Assembly: GCA_900556745.1 (NCBI GenBank)
Contig: USPU01000051.1
Span: forward strand, 1-6,000
DNA from: an uncultured Veillonellaceae bacterium
GTDB lineage: Bacteria > Bacillota > Negativicutes > Veillonellales > Negativicoccaceae
Direction: 5' to 3'
DNA length: 6,000 nucleotides
Both the position numbers and the translations under genes were made by a program. The notes below the pieces were generated by a model. That model was not told the origin of the DNA. It was given only the letters and a program-made list of their open reading frames with translations, and did not search any database. Of this stretch, positions 1 to 5,569 are shown one piece after another; position 1 is the stretch's first letter, and every line of letters starts with the position of its first letter.

Positions 1-251
1 CGCTCGACGCGGCGCAAGAGGAAGTTCATTCGCAAGCGGCCGTTACCGCAACTCCCGCGATTATTTGGAACGGCACCATGACCGAAGGCGCGACGACGCT
101 CGCGCTGCTGACGATCAACGGTGTGCCGGTGACATTGGCGCCGGGGGAAAGCTATGCCGGTTACAAGGTCACCGGTATGACAACGCATGATTTGACATTG
201 GCGGGACCGCAGGGTGATCTGCATTTACAGCCTTTGGAGGCGCAATCATGA
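1..251 (+). CDS. C-terminal fragment of a pilus/secretion assembly protein (PilP/GspC-like HR domain), 5' truncated
   Basis: An open frame enters from the left edge (first full codon at position 3) and gives 82 residues before TGA at 249-251. The visible part starts with a hydrophilic Ala/Gln/Glu-rich linker. It then forms a compact beta-rich module: a short strand with IIWNGT, then LALLTINGVPVTL, then GESYAGYKVTGM, then DLTLAGPQGDLHLQPL. This order (small-domain strand, 'ALL..NG', 'L..GES..GYKV..M', 'L.L.GP.G...L') resembles the periplasmic HR domain of PilP and GspC, which connects the inner-membrane platform to the secretin. Its last bases overlap the start codon of a secretin gene (ATGA), so the two are almost certainly co-transcribed and translationally coupled, which fits that role. 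The family call rests on fold-like pattern and context, not on a diagnostic motif. It could be another small periplasmic pilus protein. The coding call itself is firm. Confidence 0.6.
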   Translation, partial: LDAAQEEVHSQAAVTATPAIIWNGTMTEGATTLALLTINGVPVTLAPGESYAGYKVTGMTTHDLTLAGPQGDLHLQPLEAQS

Positions 252-1474
252 GCGTAAGCAAGTGGGGAACTTTGCTGCTCGGCCTGAGCCTACTCGCCGG
301 ACCGATTCAAGCGGCGGATGTGCAGGCGCGGGATTCTGCCGTGCGGGAAGTGTTGACGGGGCTGGCGCGATTGACCGGCGACAATATTATCATCGCCGAC
401 GATGTTCACGGCAACGTCACGCTGACACTGCATGATGTGACGCCGCAGGAGGCGCTGCAGCTGGTGGCCGAGGCGGCGGACGTGACGCTGGTGAAAAACG
501 GACGCACCTGGCTCGTACACGGCACGCAAACGAACGAAAAAGCGGCCAAACAAGCGCACTCCTTCGCCTTGAATTATGCTGACCCCGTGAACGTGCAAAA
601 AGAGCTCACGGCGATTGTGCCGGCGGAACAGGTGCAAATTAACCCGGAGAGCGCGAGCGTCATCGTCTACGGGACGCCGCGCGAACTGGCGGAAGTGGAC
701 CAGCTGCTGAAGAAAATCGACTACGCGTATCGGCAGGTCAATGTCTCGGTGGAAGTCGTCGCGGTCAATCGCGATCATATCAAAGAACTCGGGATTGATT
801 GGGACTGGTTGCCGCTGACGGGCAGCGCGCGCTATGAAACGCGCTACGAACGCGGCCGCGGCGCACGGGAGAAAGTGGAAGAAATCGTCACGCCCGACGG
901 GTTCGGTTCGATTCAATTCGGCAAAACCGTGGCGGGGCATCCGTACTCCTTTTTCTTTCGCGCGAAATTAAATGCGCTGGTCGCCGACGGCAACGCGCAA
1001 ATTTTGGCGCGACCGAATATCACGACGGTCAACGGCAAGACGGCGCGAATTTTAATCGGCAATAAAATTCCCGTGCTGGTCGATCAGATCACCAATGGTG
1101 AAAAAGTGACGACGACGGAATATCGCGACGCGGGCATACGCCTTTTATATACGCCGCGCGTCAATGCGGCCGGCGAGATCACGGCCGACGTGACGGCGGA
1201 AGTATCGACGCCGTACCTTGTTCCGGAACTGCGGGCTTACCGTATCACGACGCGCGAAGCGCAAACGACCGTGCGCCTGCAACCGGGCGAAGCGCTTACG
1301 ATCGGCGGTCTGATTGATCGCGAGGAGCAAACAAGCGAACGGCGCGTGCCGATTTTAAGTGAAATTCCGATTCTCGGACGATTGTTCCGCACGACCGAGC
1401 ATACGAAAAATAATGCGGAAATTATGATAACGATTACGGCGGACTTGCTTCCGGAGCGGTCGCCGCAGCCATAA
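248..1474 (+). CDS. PilQ/GspD-type secretin (outer-membrane pore of a type IV pilus or type II secretion system)
   Basis: This 408-residue protein should form the multimeric outer-membrane channel through which a type IV pilus or secreted proteins pass. Residues 1-22 are a signal peptide (one Lys, then a Leu/Gly-rich core, cut near QA|AD). Residues about 24-92 look like an STN/N0 module. Residues about 104-160 are a secretin N1 module (FALNYADPVNVQKEL to ELAEVDQLLKKID). Residues about 162-402 are the secretin core: VNVSVEVVAVNRD, then QILARPNITTVNGKTA (251-266), then the C-terminal signature GEALTIGGLID (347-357) followed by VPILSEIPILGRLF (367-380). The protein is much shorter than typical PilQ or GspD (often over 600 residues): it has one N1-type repeat, no AMIN domain and almost no S-domain tail. 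The start at 248 has TTGGAGG at 234-240 and overlaps the upstream stop. A secretin implies an outer membrane. PilQ versus GspD cannot be settled without the rest of the operon; the short form and PilP-like neighbour favour a pilus. Confidence 0.92.
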   Translation: MSVSKWGTLLLGLSLLAGPIQAADVQARDSAVREVLTGLARLTGDNIIIADDVHGNVTLTLHDVTPQEALQLVAEAADVTLVKNGRTWLVHGTQTNEKAAKQAHSFALNYADPVNVQKELTAIVPAEQVQINPESASVIVYGTPRELAEVDQLLKKIDYAYRQVNVSVEVVAVNRDHIKELGIDWDWLPLTGSARYETRYERGRGAREKVEEIVTPDGFGSIQFGKTVAGHPYSFFFRAKLNALVADGNAQILARPNITTVNGKTARILIGNKIPVLVDQITNGEKVTTTEYRDAGIRLLYTPRVNAAGEITADVTAEVSTPYLVPELRAYRITTREAQTTVRLQPGEALTIGGLIDREEQTSERRVPILSEIPILGRLFRTTEHTKNNAEIMITITADLLPERSPQP

Positions 1475-1491
1475 CGAAACGCCGAATCGGC

Positions 1492-1499
1492 GGGGAGGG
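1492..1499 (+). promoter_or_regulatory. Ribosome binding site that decides the ABC-F start
   Basis: GGGGAGGG lies only 3-4 bases before the ATG at 1503 but 9-10 bases before the in-frame ATG at 1509. Normal spacing favours 1509. The protein then begins MIKVAGLSKAFG, which is the usual beginning of an ABC-F ATP-binding domain. The alternative start adds only two residues (MA). Confidence 0.6.
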
Positions 1500-1508
1500 C
1501 ACATGGCT

Positions 1509-3416
1509 ATGATCAAAGTCGCCGGGCTCTCGAAAGCCTTCGGCATCGAAACTATTTTTAAAAATGTCACATTCACCGTCACGGAAGGACAGCGCGTCGG
1601 CTTGGTCGGCCGCAACGGCGCGGGCAAATCGACGCTGCTGCGTTGCGTCATGGGGACAATGGAGGCGGACTCGGGCAGCGTGAGCGTGACCGATCAGGCG
1701 ACGATCGGTTACGTGCAGCAAAGTATTGATTTCGGCGCGCAGACATTGCGCAAAGTGGTGGAAACCGCATGGGAAGACGTGCGGCGAATCGAACATGAAC
1801 TCGAGGATCTGACTATGCGCATGGGGCGGACTTCCGATCCGGCGCTGCTCGAACGCTACGCGAAACTGGAAGACCGCTTTGAACGGCTCGGCGGCTACGC
1901 CTATGAAACGATGACGCGCCGGATCTTGATCGGTCTCGGCTTTACGGAAGCGGACTGGGATCGCGCGGCGAATGATTTCTCCGGCGGTCAAAAAACCAGG
2001 ATCAATTTGGCGCGCGCGCTCGTGCGGCGGCCGGATTTTTTATTGCTGGATGAACCGACGAACCATTTGGATATCGCGATGACGGAATGGCTTGAAGATT
2101 TCTTGCGCAGTTATCGCGGCGGCATTTTGCTGGTGTCCCATGACCGCTACTTTTTGGACGCGGTGACGACGAACATTCTGGATCTCGAGCAGCATCGAGT
2201 CACATCGTATCGCGGCAATTACAGCACTTTCAGTAAAAAGAAAGCGGCGCGTTTATATGCCGACTTGCGCGCGTATGAAAAGCAGCAGGAAGAAATTACG
2301 CAAACCGAAGCCTACATTCGCAAATATAAAGCGGGTATCAAGGCGAAGCAGGCGCGCGGACGGCAAAGCCAACTAAATCGTCTGGAACGCCTGCAAAAGC
2401 CGGTGACAGAAACGACGCTCGCCTTTTCGTTTCGTCCGGCGACCGGCACGGCGGAACGCGTCTTGGATGTGCAGGAGCTGGCAGCGGCGTATGGGGATCG
2501 CACTATTTTTAAGGATATTTCCTTTTTGTTGCGTCGCGGCGATACTGTCGGCATCATCGGCCCGAACGGCATCGGCAAGTCGACGCTTTTGTCCGTGATT
2601 ACCGGCGAAAAAACACCGGCGCACGGCACGGTCACATTCGGCAATCGCGTCGCGCTCGGCTACTATTCGCAGGAACACACCAATTTGCATCCGAGCCGCA
2701 CGGTGCTTGAAGAGGTCATGCAGGAATACGGCTGCGGCGAAGATGACGCGCGTCATATTTTGGGCGGTTTTCTCTTCCGCGGCGATGACGTGTATCGTCT
2801 CGTCGGTCAGCTCTCCGGCGGGGAGCAGGCGCGGCTGGCGTTGCTGCTGTTGCTTTTGGAAGAACCGAATGTGCTCATTTTAGACGAACCGACAAACCAT
2901 TTGGATATCCCGACGCGCGAAATGATTGAAGACGCGTTGCTCGAGTTCGGCGGCACGTACCTGGTCGTGTCCCATGACCGTTACCTTTTGGATCGGCTGG
3001 TGCAACGCACGCTTTCATTTGAAGACGGCACTTTCCGTGAATATTTGGGCAACTATTCCTATTGGAAAGAAAAACGCAAGGAACTGCTGGAGACCGGTCG
3101 CATTCCGACACCGGAGACGGCAGAGCCGCGCAAAAAAGAAAATACGGTTACGCCGTCGGCGGACGTTTCGCCCGCGCCGCCTTCATCGCGCGCGACGGAT
3201 TCTTTCCGCGCGGCACCGCAGGCGGAGAAAAAAATCGCGGCGCTCGAGCAGGAAATCGCCCGCACGGAAGCGACGATCACGATGATTGAGACGCAGATCG
3301 TGCAAACGGTCGATGCGAACGCGTTGACGGAACTGGCCGAATCGCTTTCGGCCGCGCAGGAAAAGCTGACCACGCAGTACGAAAAATGGGAACACTGGGC
3401 GCAAATGCTTGAGTAA
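1509..3416 (+). CDS. ABC-F family ATPase (Uup/YfmM-like translation factor), two ATP-binding domains
   Basis: The product is 635 residues with two fused ABC ATPase domains and no membrane segments, which is the ABC-F layout. Domain 1 has Walker A GRNGAGKST (34-42), signature FSGGQ (157-161) and Walker B DEPTNHLD (181-188). Domain 2 has Walker A GPNGIGKST (351-359), signature LSGGEQ (435-440) and Walker B DEPTNHLD (459-466). Between them is a charged helical linker (about 243-295, rich in Lys/Arg/Gln), the P-site tRNA interaction motif region in known ABC-F proteins. A low-complexity Pro/Ala/Ser stretch (about 535-570) leads to a C-terminal coiled coil (about 573-635), as in Uup. Members bind the ribosomal E site and relieve stalled or mis-set ribosomes; some give antibiotic resistance. 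Nothing visible marks this one as a resistance type. It starts 34 bases after the secretin stop with no promoter seen between, so it probably shares that transcript, though a functional link to pili is not implied. ATG 1503 is an alternative start. Confidence 0.93.
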   Translation: MIKVAGLSKAFGIETIFKNVTFTVTEGQRVGLVGRNGAGKSTLLRCVMGTMEADSGSVSVTDQATIGYVQQSIDFGAQTLRKVVETAWEDVRRIEHELEDLTMRMGRTSDPALLERYAKLEDRFERLGGYAYETMTRRILIGLGFTEADWDRAANDFSGGQKTRINLARALVRRPDFLLLDEPTNHLDIAMTEWLEDFLRSYRGGILLVSHDRYFLDAVTTNILDLEQHRVTSYRGNYSTFSKKKAARLYADLRAYEKQQEEITQTEAYIRKYKAGIKAKQARGRQSQLNRLERLQKPVTETTLAFSFRPATGTAERVLDVQELAAAYGDRTIFKDISFLLRRGDTVGIIGPNGIGKSTLLSVITGEKTPAHGTVTFGNRVALGYYSQEHTNLHPSRTVLEEVMQEYGCGEDDARHILGGFLFRGDDVYRLVGQLSGGEQARLALLLLLLEEPNVLILDEPTNHLDIPTREMIEDALLEFGGTYLVVSHDRYLLDRLVQRTLSFEDGTFREYLGNYSYWKEKRKELLETGRIPTPETAEPRKKENTVTPSADVSPAPPSSRATDSFRAAPQAEKKIAALEQEIARTEATITMIETQIVQTVDANALTELAESLSAAQEKLTTQYEKWEHWAQMLE

Positions 3417-3419
3417 CAT

Positions 3420-3446
3420 ATTTTTTTAAAAAGTTTTTTAAAAAAG
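3420..3446 (+). promoter_or_regulatory. A/T-tract UP-element-like sequence upstream of the leader promoter
   Basis: Alternating runs of T and A (T7, A5, T6, A6) cover roughly -38 to -60 relative to the expected start of transcription, where RNA polymerase alpha subunits contact UP elements. The base composition contrasts sharply with the GC-rich surroundings. The tract has no GC-rich stem, so it is not convincing as a terminator for the ABC-F gene. Its role as an UP element is inferred from position and composition. Confidence 0.45.
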
Positions 3447-3448
3447 TG

Positions 3449-3477
3449 TTGACAGATGTAAAAATCGCTGGTAGAAT
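3449..3477 (+). promoter_or_regulatory. Sigma-A (sigma-70 type) promoter for the T-box leader and downstream operon
   Basis: A perfect -35 box TTGACA (3449-3454) is separated by exactly 17 bases from TAGAAT (3472-3477), one mismatch from the consensus -10 box. Transcription should begin near 3483-3486, just before the first T-box Stem I. No comparable promoter is visible between the T-boxes or before the downstream gene, so this is probably the only promoter for 3485-6000. Confidence 0.85.
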
Positions 3478-3486
3478 CAATCCAAC

Positions 3487-3709
3487 ATCAAAAAGCAATG
3501 ACCGGGATCAAATTTTTCGGCAAGGAACTTTTCAGAGAGCAGACGTTCGGTGCGAGTTTGCAAGTCAGTCGGAAAAGAATACCTCACCCGTGAGCCTTCG
3601 TCGTGAATGGAGTAATGACGAACGTCGCCGGCGTTAACGGATCGAGAGATAAACCAGGGTGGTACCGCGTAACTACGCCCCTGCAGAGATATTTTCTGCG
3701 GGGGTTTTT
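3487..3709 (+). promoter_or_regulatory. T-box riboswitch 1, specifier CTC (leucine)
   Basis: This leader binds a tRNA and lets transcription continue when that tRNA is uncharged. Stem I can be traced. The lower helix is CGGG (3503-3506) with CCCG (3587-3590). The middle helix is TTTTTCGGC (3513-3521) with GTCGGAAAA (3568-3576). An AGAGAG bulge region (3534-3539) precedes the apical helix GCAGAC (3539-3544) with GTTTGC (3556-3561), whose loop carries GGTG (3549-3552, the GNUG element). The codon one base 5' of the lower helix, the specifier position in characterised T-boxes such as glyQS, is CTC at 3583-3585, read by tRNA-Leu(GAG). A TTCGTC/GACGAA hairpin follows. The T-box motif ending GGGTGGTACCGCG is at 3651-3669; CAGGG (3655-3659) can pair with CCCTG of the terminator to form the antiterminator. 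The TGGT bulge predicts discriminator base A, which fits tRNA-Leu and tRNA-Ile. The adjacent TAC is one codon out of register and is rejected as specifier. Confidence 0.92.
3678..3709 (+). terminator. Intrinsic terminator of T-box 1
   Basis: CCCCTGCAG (3678-3686) pairs with CTGCGGGGG (3696-3704) in a 9-bp stem with one T-G wobble and a 9-base loop, followed by T5 (3705-3709). The left arm is the same segment needed by the antiterminator, so the two structures exclude each other. It should also stop read-through from the ABC-F gene. Confidence 0.9.
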
Positions 3710-3721
3710 AAGTACCGCCAA

Positions 3722-3943
3722 TCAAAAAAGCAATGACCGGGACCAAATTTTTCGGCAAGGACTTTTCAGAGAGCAGACGTTCGGTGCGAGTCTGCAAGTC
3801 AGTCGGAAAAGATTACATCACCCGTGAGCCTTCGTCGTGAACAAAGTAATGACGAACGTCGCCGGCGTTAACGGACCGAGAGATAAACCAGGGTGGTACC
3901 GCGTAACTACGCCCCTGCAGGGAATTTTCCTGCGGGGGTTTTT
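3722..3943 (+). promoter_or_regulatory. T-box riboswitch 2, specifier ATC (isoleucine)
   Basis: This is a near copy of box 1 with all elements kept. It has the CGGG/CCCG lower helix, the TTTTTCGGC/GTCGGAAAA middle helix and an AG bulge. The apical helix GCAGAC/GTCTGC is now fully Watson-Crick, and the loop carries GGTG. The T-box motif is at 3885-3903. The specifier position, one base before the lower-helix CCCG, reads ATC at 3817-3819, matching tRNA-Ile(GAU). The TGGT bulge again expects discriminator A. Only about 12 bases separate it from terminator 1 and no promoter is visible there, so it is reached only by polymerase that passed box 1. Confidence 0.92.
3912..3943 (+). terminator. Intrinsic terminator of T-box 2
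   Basis: CCCCTGCAGG (3912-3921) pairs with CCTGCGGGGG (3929-3938) in a 10-bp stem with one T-G wobble and the loop GAATTTT, followed by T5 (3939-3943). It has one more base pair than terminator 1. Its left arm overlaps the antiterminator partner of the T-box motif. Confidence 0.9.
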
Positions 3944-3957
3944 ATGTACCACGAGAA

Positions 3958-4170
3958 GGCAAGGAACGGGCTAAAGTCTTCGCCAATGATTTTTCAGAGA
4001 GCAAACGGCGCTGCGAGTTTGCAAATCGGCGAAGAGGAATACATCACCCGCGAGCCGCAACGCGAACCGAGTAGCGATTGCCGTCGCCGGCGTTAACGGA
4101 CCGAGAGATAAACCAGGGTGGTACCGCGCCGCCGCGCCCCTGCAGGATATTTTCCTGCGGGGGATTTTTT
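3958..4170 (+). promoter_or_regulatory. T-box riboswitch 3, specifier ATC (isoleucine), diverged copy
   Basis: The primary sequence of Stem I differs from boxes 1 and 2 but the fold is kept. The lower helix is CGGG with CCCG. The middle helix is TCTTCGCC with GGCGAAGA, a full compensatory replacement of the helix in boxes 1-2. The apical helix is GCAAAC with GTTTGC, and its loop carries GCTG as the GNUG element. The specifier is ATC at 4043-4045 (Ile), in the same register. The next hairpin is also replaced, GCAACGC pairing with GCGATTGC around one bulged A. From 4082 on, the sequence again matches the other boxes, with the T-box motif at 4110-4128. The antiterminator loop is GC-rich (GCCGCC) instead of TAACTA. 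It is the last gate before the coding region. Confidence 0.92.
4137..4170 (+). terminator. Intrinsic terminator of T-box 3
   Basis: CCCCTGCAGG (4137-4146) pairs with CCTGCGGGGG (4154-4163) in a 10-bp stem with the loop ATATTTT, then A and T6 (4165-4170). It is the third serial terminator ahead of the class III aminotransferase-like gene. About 50 bases of spacer with no other recognisable element separate it from the start codon. Confidence 0.9.
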
Positions 4171-4206
4171 ATCCTCGAAGTAACGCCAAAACGGTTTTTA
4201 ATAGAG

Positions 4207-4212
4207 AAAGGA
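4207..4212 (+). promoter_or_regulatory. Ribosome binding site that decides the start of the PLP enzyme
   Basis: AAAGGA (roughly 4207-4212) sits 8 bases before the ATG at 4221. The in-frame ATG at 4212 overlaps this ribosome binding site and has none of its own, so translation should begin at 4221 (MKRSQELIQEE), not at 4212 (MIFMKRS). Confidence 0.7.
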
Positions 4213-4220
4213 TGATATTC

Positions 4221-5558
4221 ATGAAACGCTCCCAGGAATTAATTCAAGAAGAAAGTCATTATTTTGCGCCGGCCGGTCGGATTCCGTATTATCCGCTGGT
4301 CATTGATCATGCGCACGGTTCGACGCTGACCGATGTCGACGGTAACGAATACCTCGACTTGTTGACAAGCGCCAGTGCCTTGAATGTGGGGCACACACCG
4401 GAGCCGATCGTGAATGCCATTATCGCCCAGGTCAAGAAAATGATTCATTATACTCCGGCCTACATGTACCACGAGCCTTTGGTACATCTTGCGAAAAAAA
4501 TGTGCGAAATCACGCCGGGAGATTTTGAAAAACGCGTTATCTTCGGCTTGACCGGTTCCGATGCCAACGATGCTCTGATCAAGTTCGCCCGCGGGTACAC
4601 GGGTCGTCCGTACATTATCTCCTTCGTGAACGCGTACCACGGCTCGACGTACGGTTCGATTTCCATGTCGGCGATCAGTCAAAACATGCGCCGCAAAATC
4701 GGTCCGTTGTTGCCGGGCTTCTACCATATTCCGTTTCCGGACAGCTACCGCGGCATGTACGGCAGCGCGGAACCGAATACGGTGGAAGAATACCTCGCGC
4801 CGCTGAAAGAAATGTTGGCGACCTACGTGCCGCCGGAAGAAGTGGCGGCGGTGGTTATCGAAACATTGCAAGGCGACGGCGGCTTGTTGCAGCCGGTGGA
4901 CGGTTACTTCGAAGCCTTGCAGAAGTTGTGTAAAGAACACGGCATTCTCTTTTGCGTTGACGACACGCAGCAGGGGCTCGGACGCACCGGCACATGGTGC
5001 TCGCTGGAACACTGGCATTTGGATCCCGACCTTGTCGTTTACGGTAAATCGCTCGCGGCGGGACTGCCGCTCTCCGCTTTGGTCGGACGCAAAGAGATTA
5101 TGGAAAGTCTGGATCGTCCCGCGCATTTATTTACGACCGGAGCCAATCCGGTATGTTGTGCGGCGGCGCTTGCGACTTTGCAATACATCGAAGACAATGA
5201 TTTACTCGCGGAAAGCACGCGTAAAGGCAAGATCGCGCGCGAGCGGATGGAAGATTGGCGCGAACGTTTCGACTGCGTCGGTGACGTTCGCGGTTTAGGC
5301 CTTTCACTCGGCGTTGATATCGTCGCCGATAAAAAAGCGAAAACGAAAGATCCTCACGCCGCGCTCGTTATTTGCAACCGCGCCTACGAAAAAGGCGTCG
5401 TGATGATCGCTTTCGCCGGCAGTGTTTTGCGTTTCCAACCGCCGCTGACGATCACGGATGAAGAACTCAATAAAGCATTGGATGTTATCGAAGAAACTTT
5501 AACGGAATGGCAGGAGGGCCGGCTCGCCGATTATAAAGTCGACGGGCAAGGCTGGTAA
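4221..5558 (+). CDS. Class III aminotransferase-fold PLP enzyme, probable isoleucine 2-epimerase / branched-chain amino acid racemase
   Basis: The product has 445 residues, the usual size for class III (GABA-transaminase-like) PLP enzymes. Visible active-site elements are GSDAND (112-117, phosphate-binding loop), AYHGSTYGS with Y139-H140-G141 (ring stacking), D247 in DDTQQGLGRTG (pyridine nitrogen), K276 in VYGKSLAAGLPLS (Schiff-base lysine) and HLFTTGANPVCCAA (phosphate contact from the partner subunit). As I recall it, the Lactobacillus buchneri isoleucine 2-epimerase shares many of the same blocks: VIDHAHG, GSDAND..IKFAR, YHGSTYGS, RKIGP, PDSYR, DGG, HGILF, QGLGRTG, GKSLA, PAHLFTT and LRFQPPL. 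That enzyme interconverts L-isoleucine and D-allo-isoleucine and acts on other non-polar amino acids. The Ile/Leu T-boxes upstream support a branched-chain substrate. It is cytosolic and probably a homo-oligomer. Alternatives are a transaminase for branched-chain, omega-amino or D-amino acids. The fold is certain; the epimerase reaction is inferred. Confidence 0.85.
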   Translation: MKRSQELIQEESHYFAPAGRIPYYPLVIDHAHGSTLTDVDGNEYLDLLTSASALNVGHTPEPIVNAIIAQVKKMIHYTPAYMYHEPLVHLAKKMCEITPGDFEKRVIFGLTGSDANDALIKFARGYTGRPYIISFVNAYHGSTYGSISMSAISQNMRRKIGPLLPGFYHIPFPDSYRGMYGSAEPNTVEEYLAPLKEMLATYVPPEEVAAVVIETLQGDGGLLQPVDGYFEALQKLCKEHGILFCVDDTQQGLGRTGTWCSLEHWHLDPDLVVYGKSLAAGLPLSALVGRKEIMESLDRPAHLFTTGANPVCCAAALATLQYIEDNDLLAESTRKGKIARERMEDWRERFDCVGDVRGLGLSLGVDIVADKKAKTKDPHAALVICNRAYEKGVVMIAFAGSVLRFQPPLTITDEELNKALDVIEETLTEWQEGRLADYKVDGQGW

Positions 5559-5563
5559 GGAGG
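5557..5563 (+). promoter_or_regulatory. Ribosome binding site for the YkvI-family gene
   Basis: AAGGAGG overlaps the stop codon of the preceding gene. It lies 3 bases before the ATG at 5567 and 6 bases before the ATG at 5570, so 5570 (MEQVNW) is the better start. The overlap with the upstream stop suggests translational coupling. Confidence 0.65.
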
Positions 5564-5569
5564 GACATG

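Larger units (their letters stand above)
3487..3948 (+). repeat. Direct tandem duplication covering whole T-boxes 1 and 2
   Basis: The segments about 3487-3715 and 3721-3948 align end to end with only scattered differences: the length of an A run, GATC/GACC, GGAAC/GGAC, TTTG/TCTG, the specifier region, a three-base cluster in the hairpin loop, GATCG/GACCG and the terminator loop. By eye, identity is well above 90 percent. The offset is 234 bases. This is a recent duplication of a complete riboswitch with its terminator. Box 3 is a more distant copy, near-identical only in the last third (4082-4128). Confidence 0.9.

Noticed and set aside
1509..3416. Reading the ABC protein as a transporter ATPase or antibiotic resistance factor.
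   Set aside because: Two ABC domains are fused with no membrane partner nearby, which is the ABC-F layout. No feature visible here separates a resistance type from a housekeeping type.
3420..3446. A possible terminator for the ABC-F gene in the alternating T and A runs.
   Set aside because: There is no GC-containing stem. The tract fits an UP element for the promoter just downstream, and terminator 1 can stop read-through.
3580..3582. TAC (tyrosine) as specifier of the T-boxes; it is also present just before the chosen codon in boxes 2 and 3.
   Set aside because: In the traced Stem I the specifier is the three bases before the single purine that precedes the lower helix CCCG. That gives CTC/ATC/ATC, with the same spacing as glyQS, where GGC is followed by six bases and GAG. 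TAC is one codon too far 5'. The downstream genes also fit Ile/Leu better than Tyr.
3446..4096. Small open frames of 63-74 residues across the leader region.
   Set aside because: They lie on T-box stems and terminators, lack ribosome binding sites and repeat only because the RNA elements are duplicated. Structured RNA explains the conservation.
3487..4170. A CRISPR array or mobile-element repeats as the explanation for the repeated sequence.
   Set aside because: The repeat unit is over 220 bases, contains canonical T-box motifs and terminators, and has no spacers, transposase or terminal inverted repeats.
4239..5126. A 295-codon minus-strand open frame opposite the PLP enzyme gene, and similar long antisense frames elsewhere.
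   Set aside because: Long antisense frames are common in GC-rich coding DNA. The translations are Arg/His-rich without recognisable domains, and the + strand genes have clear family motifs.
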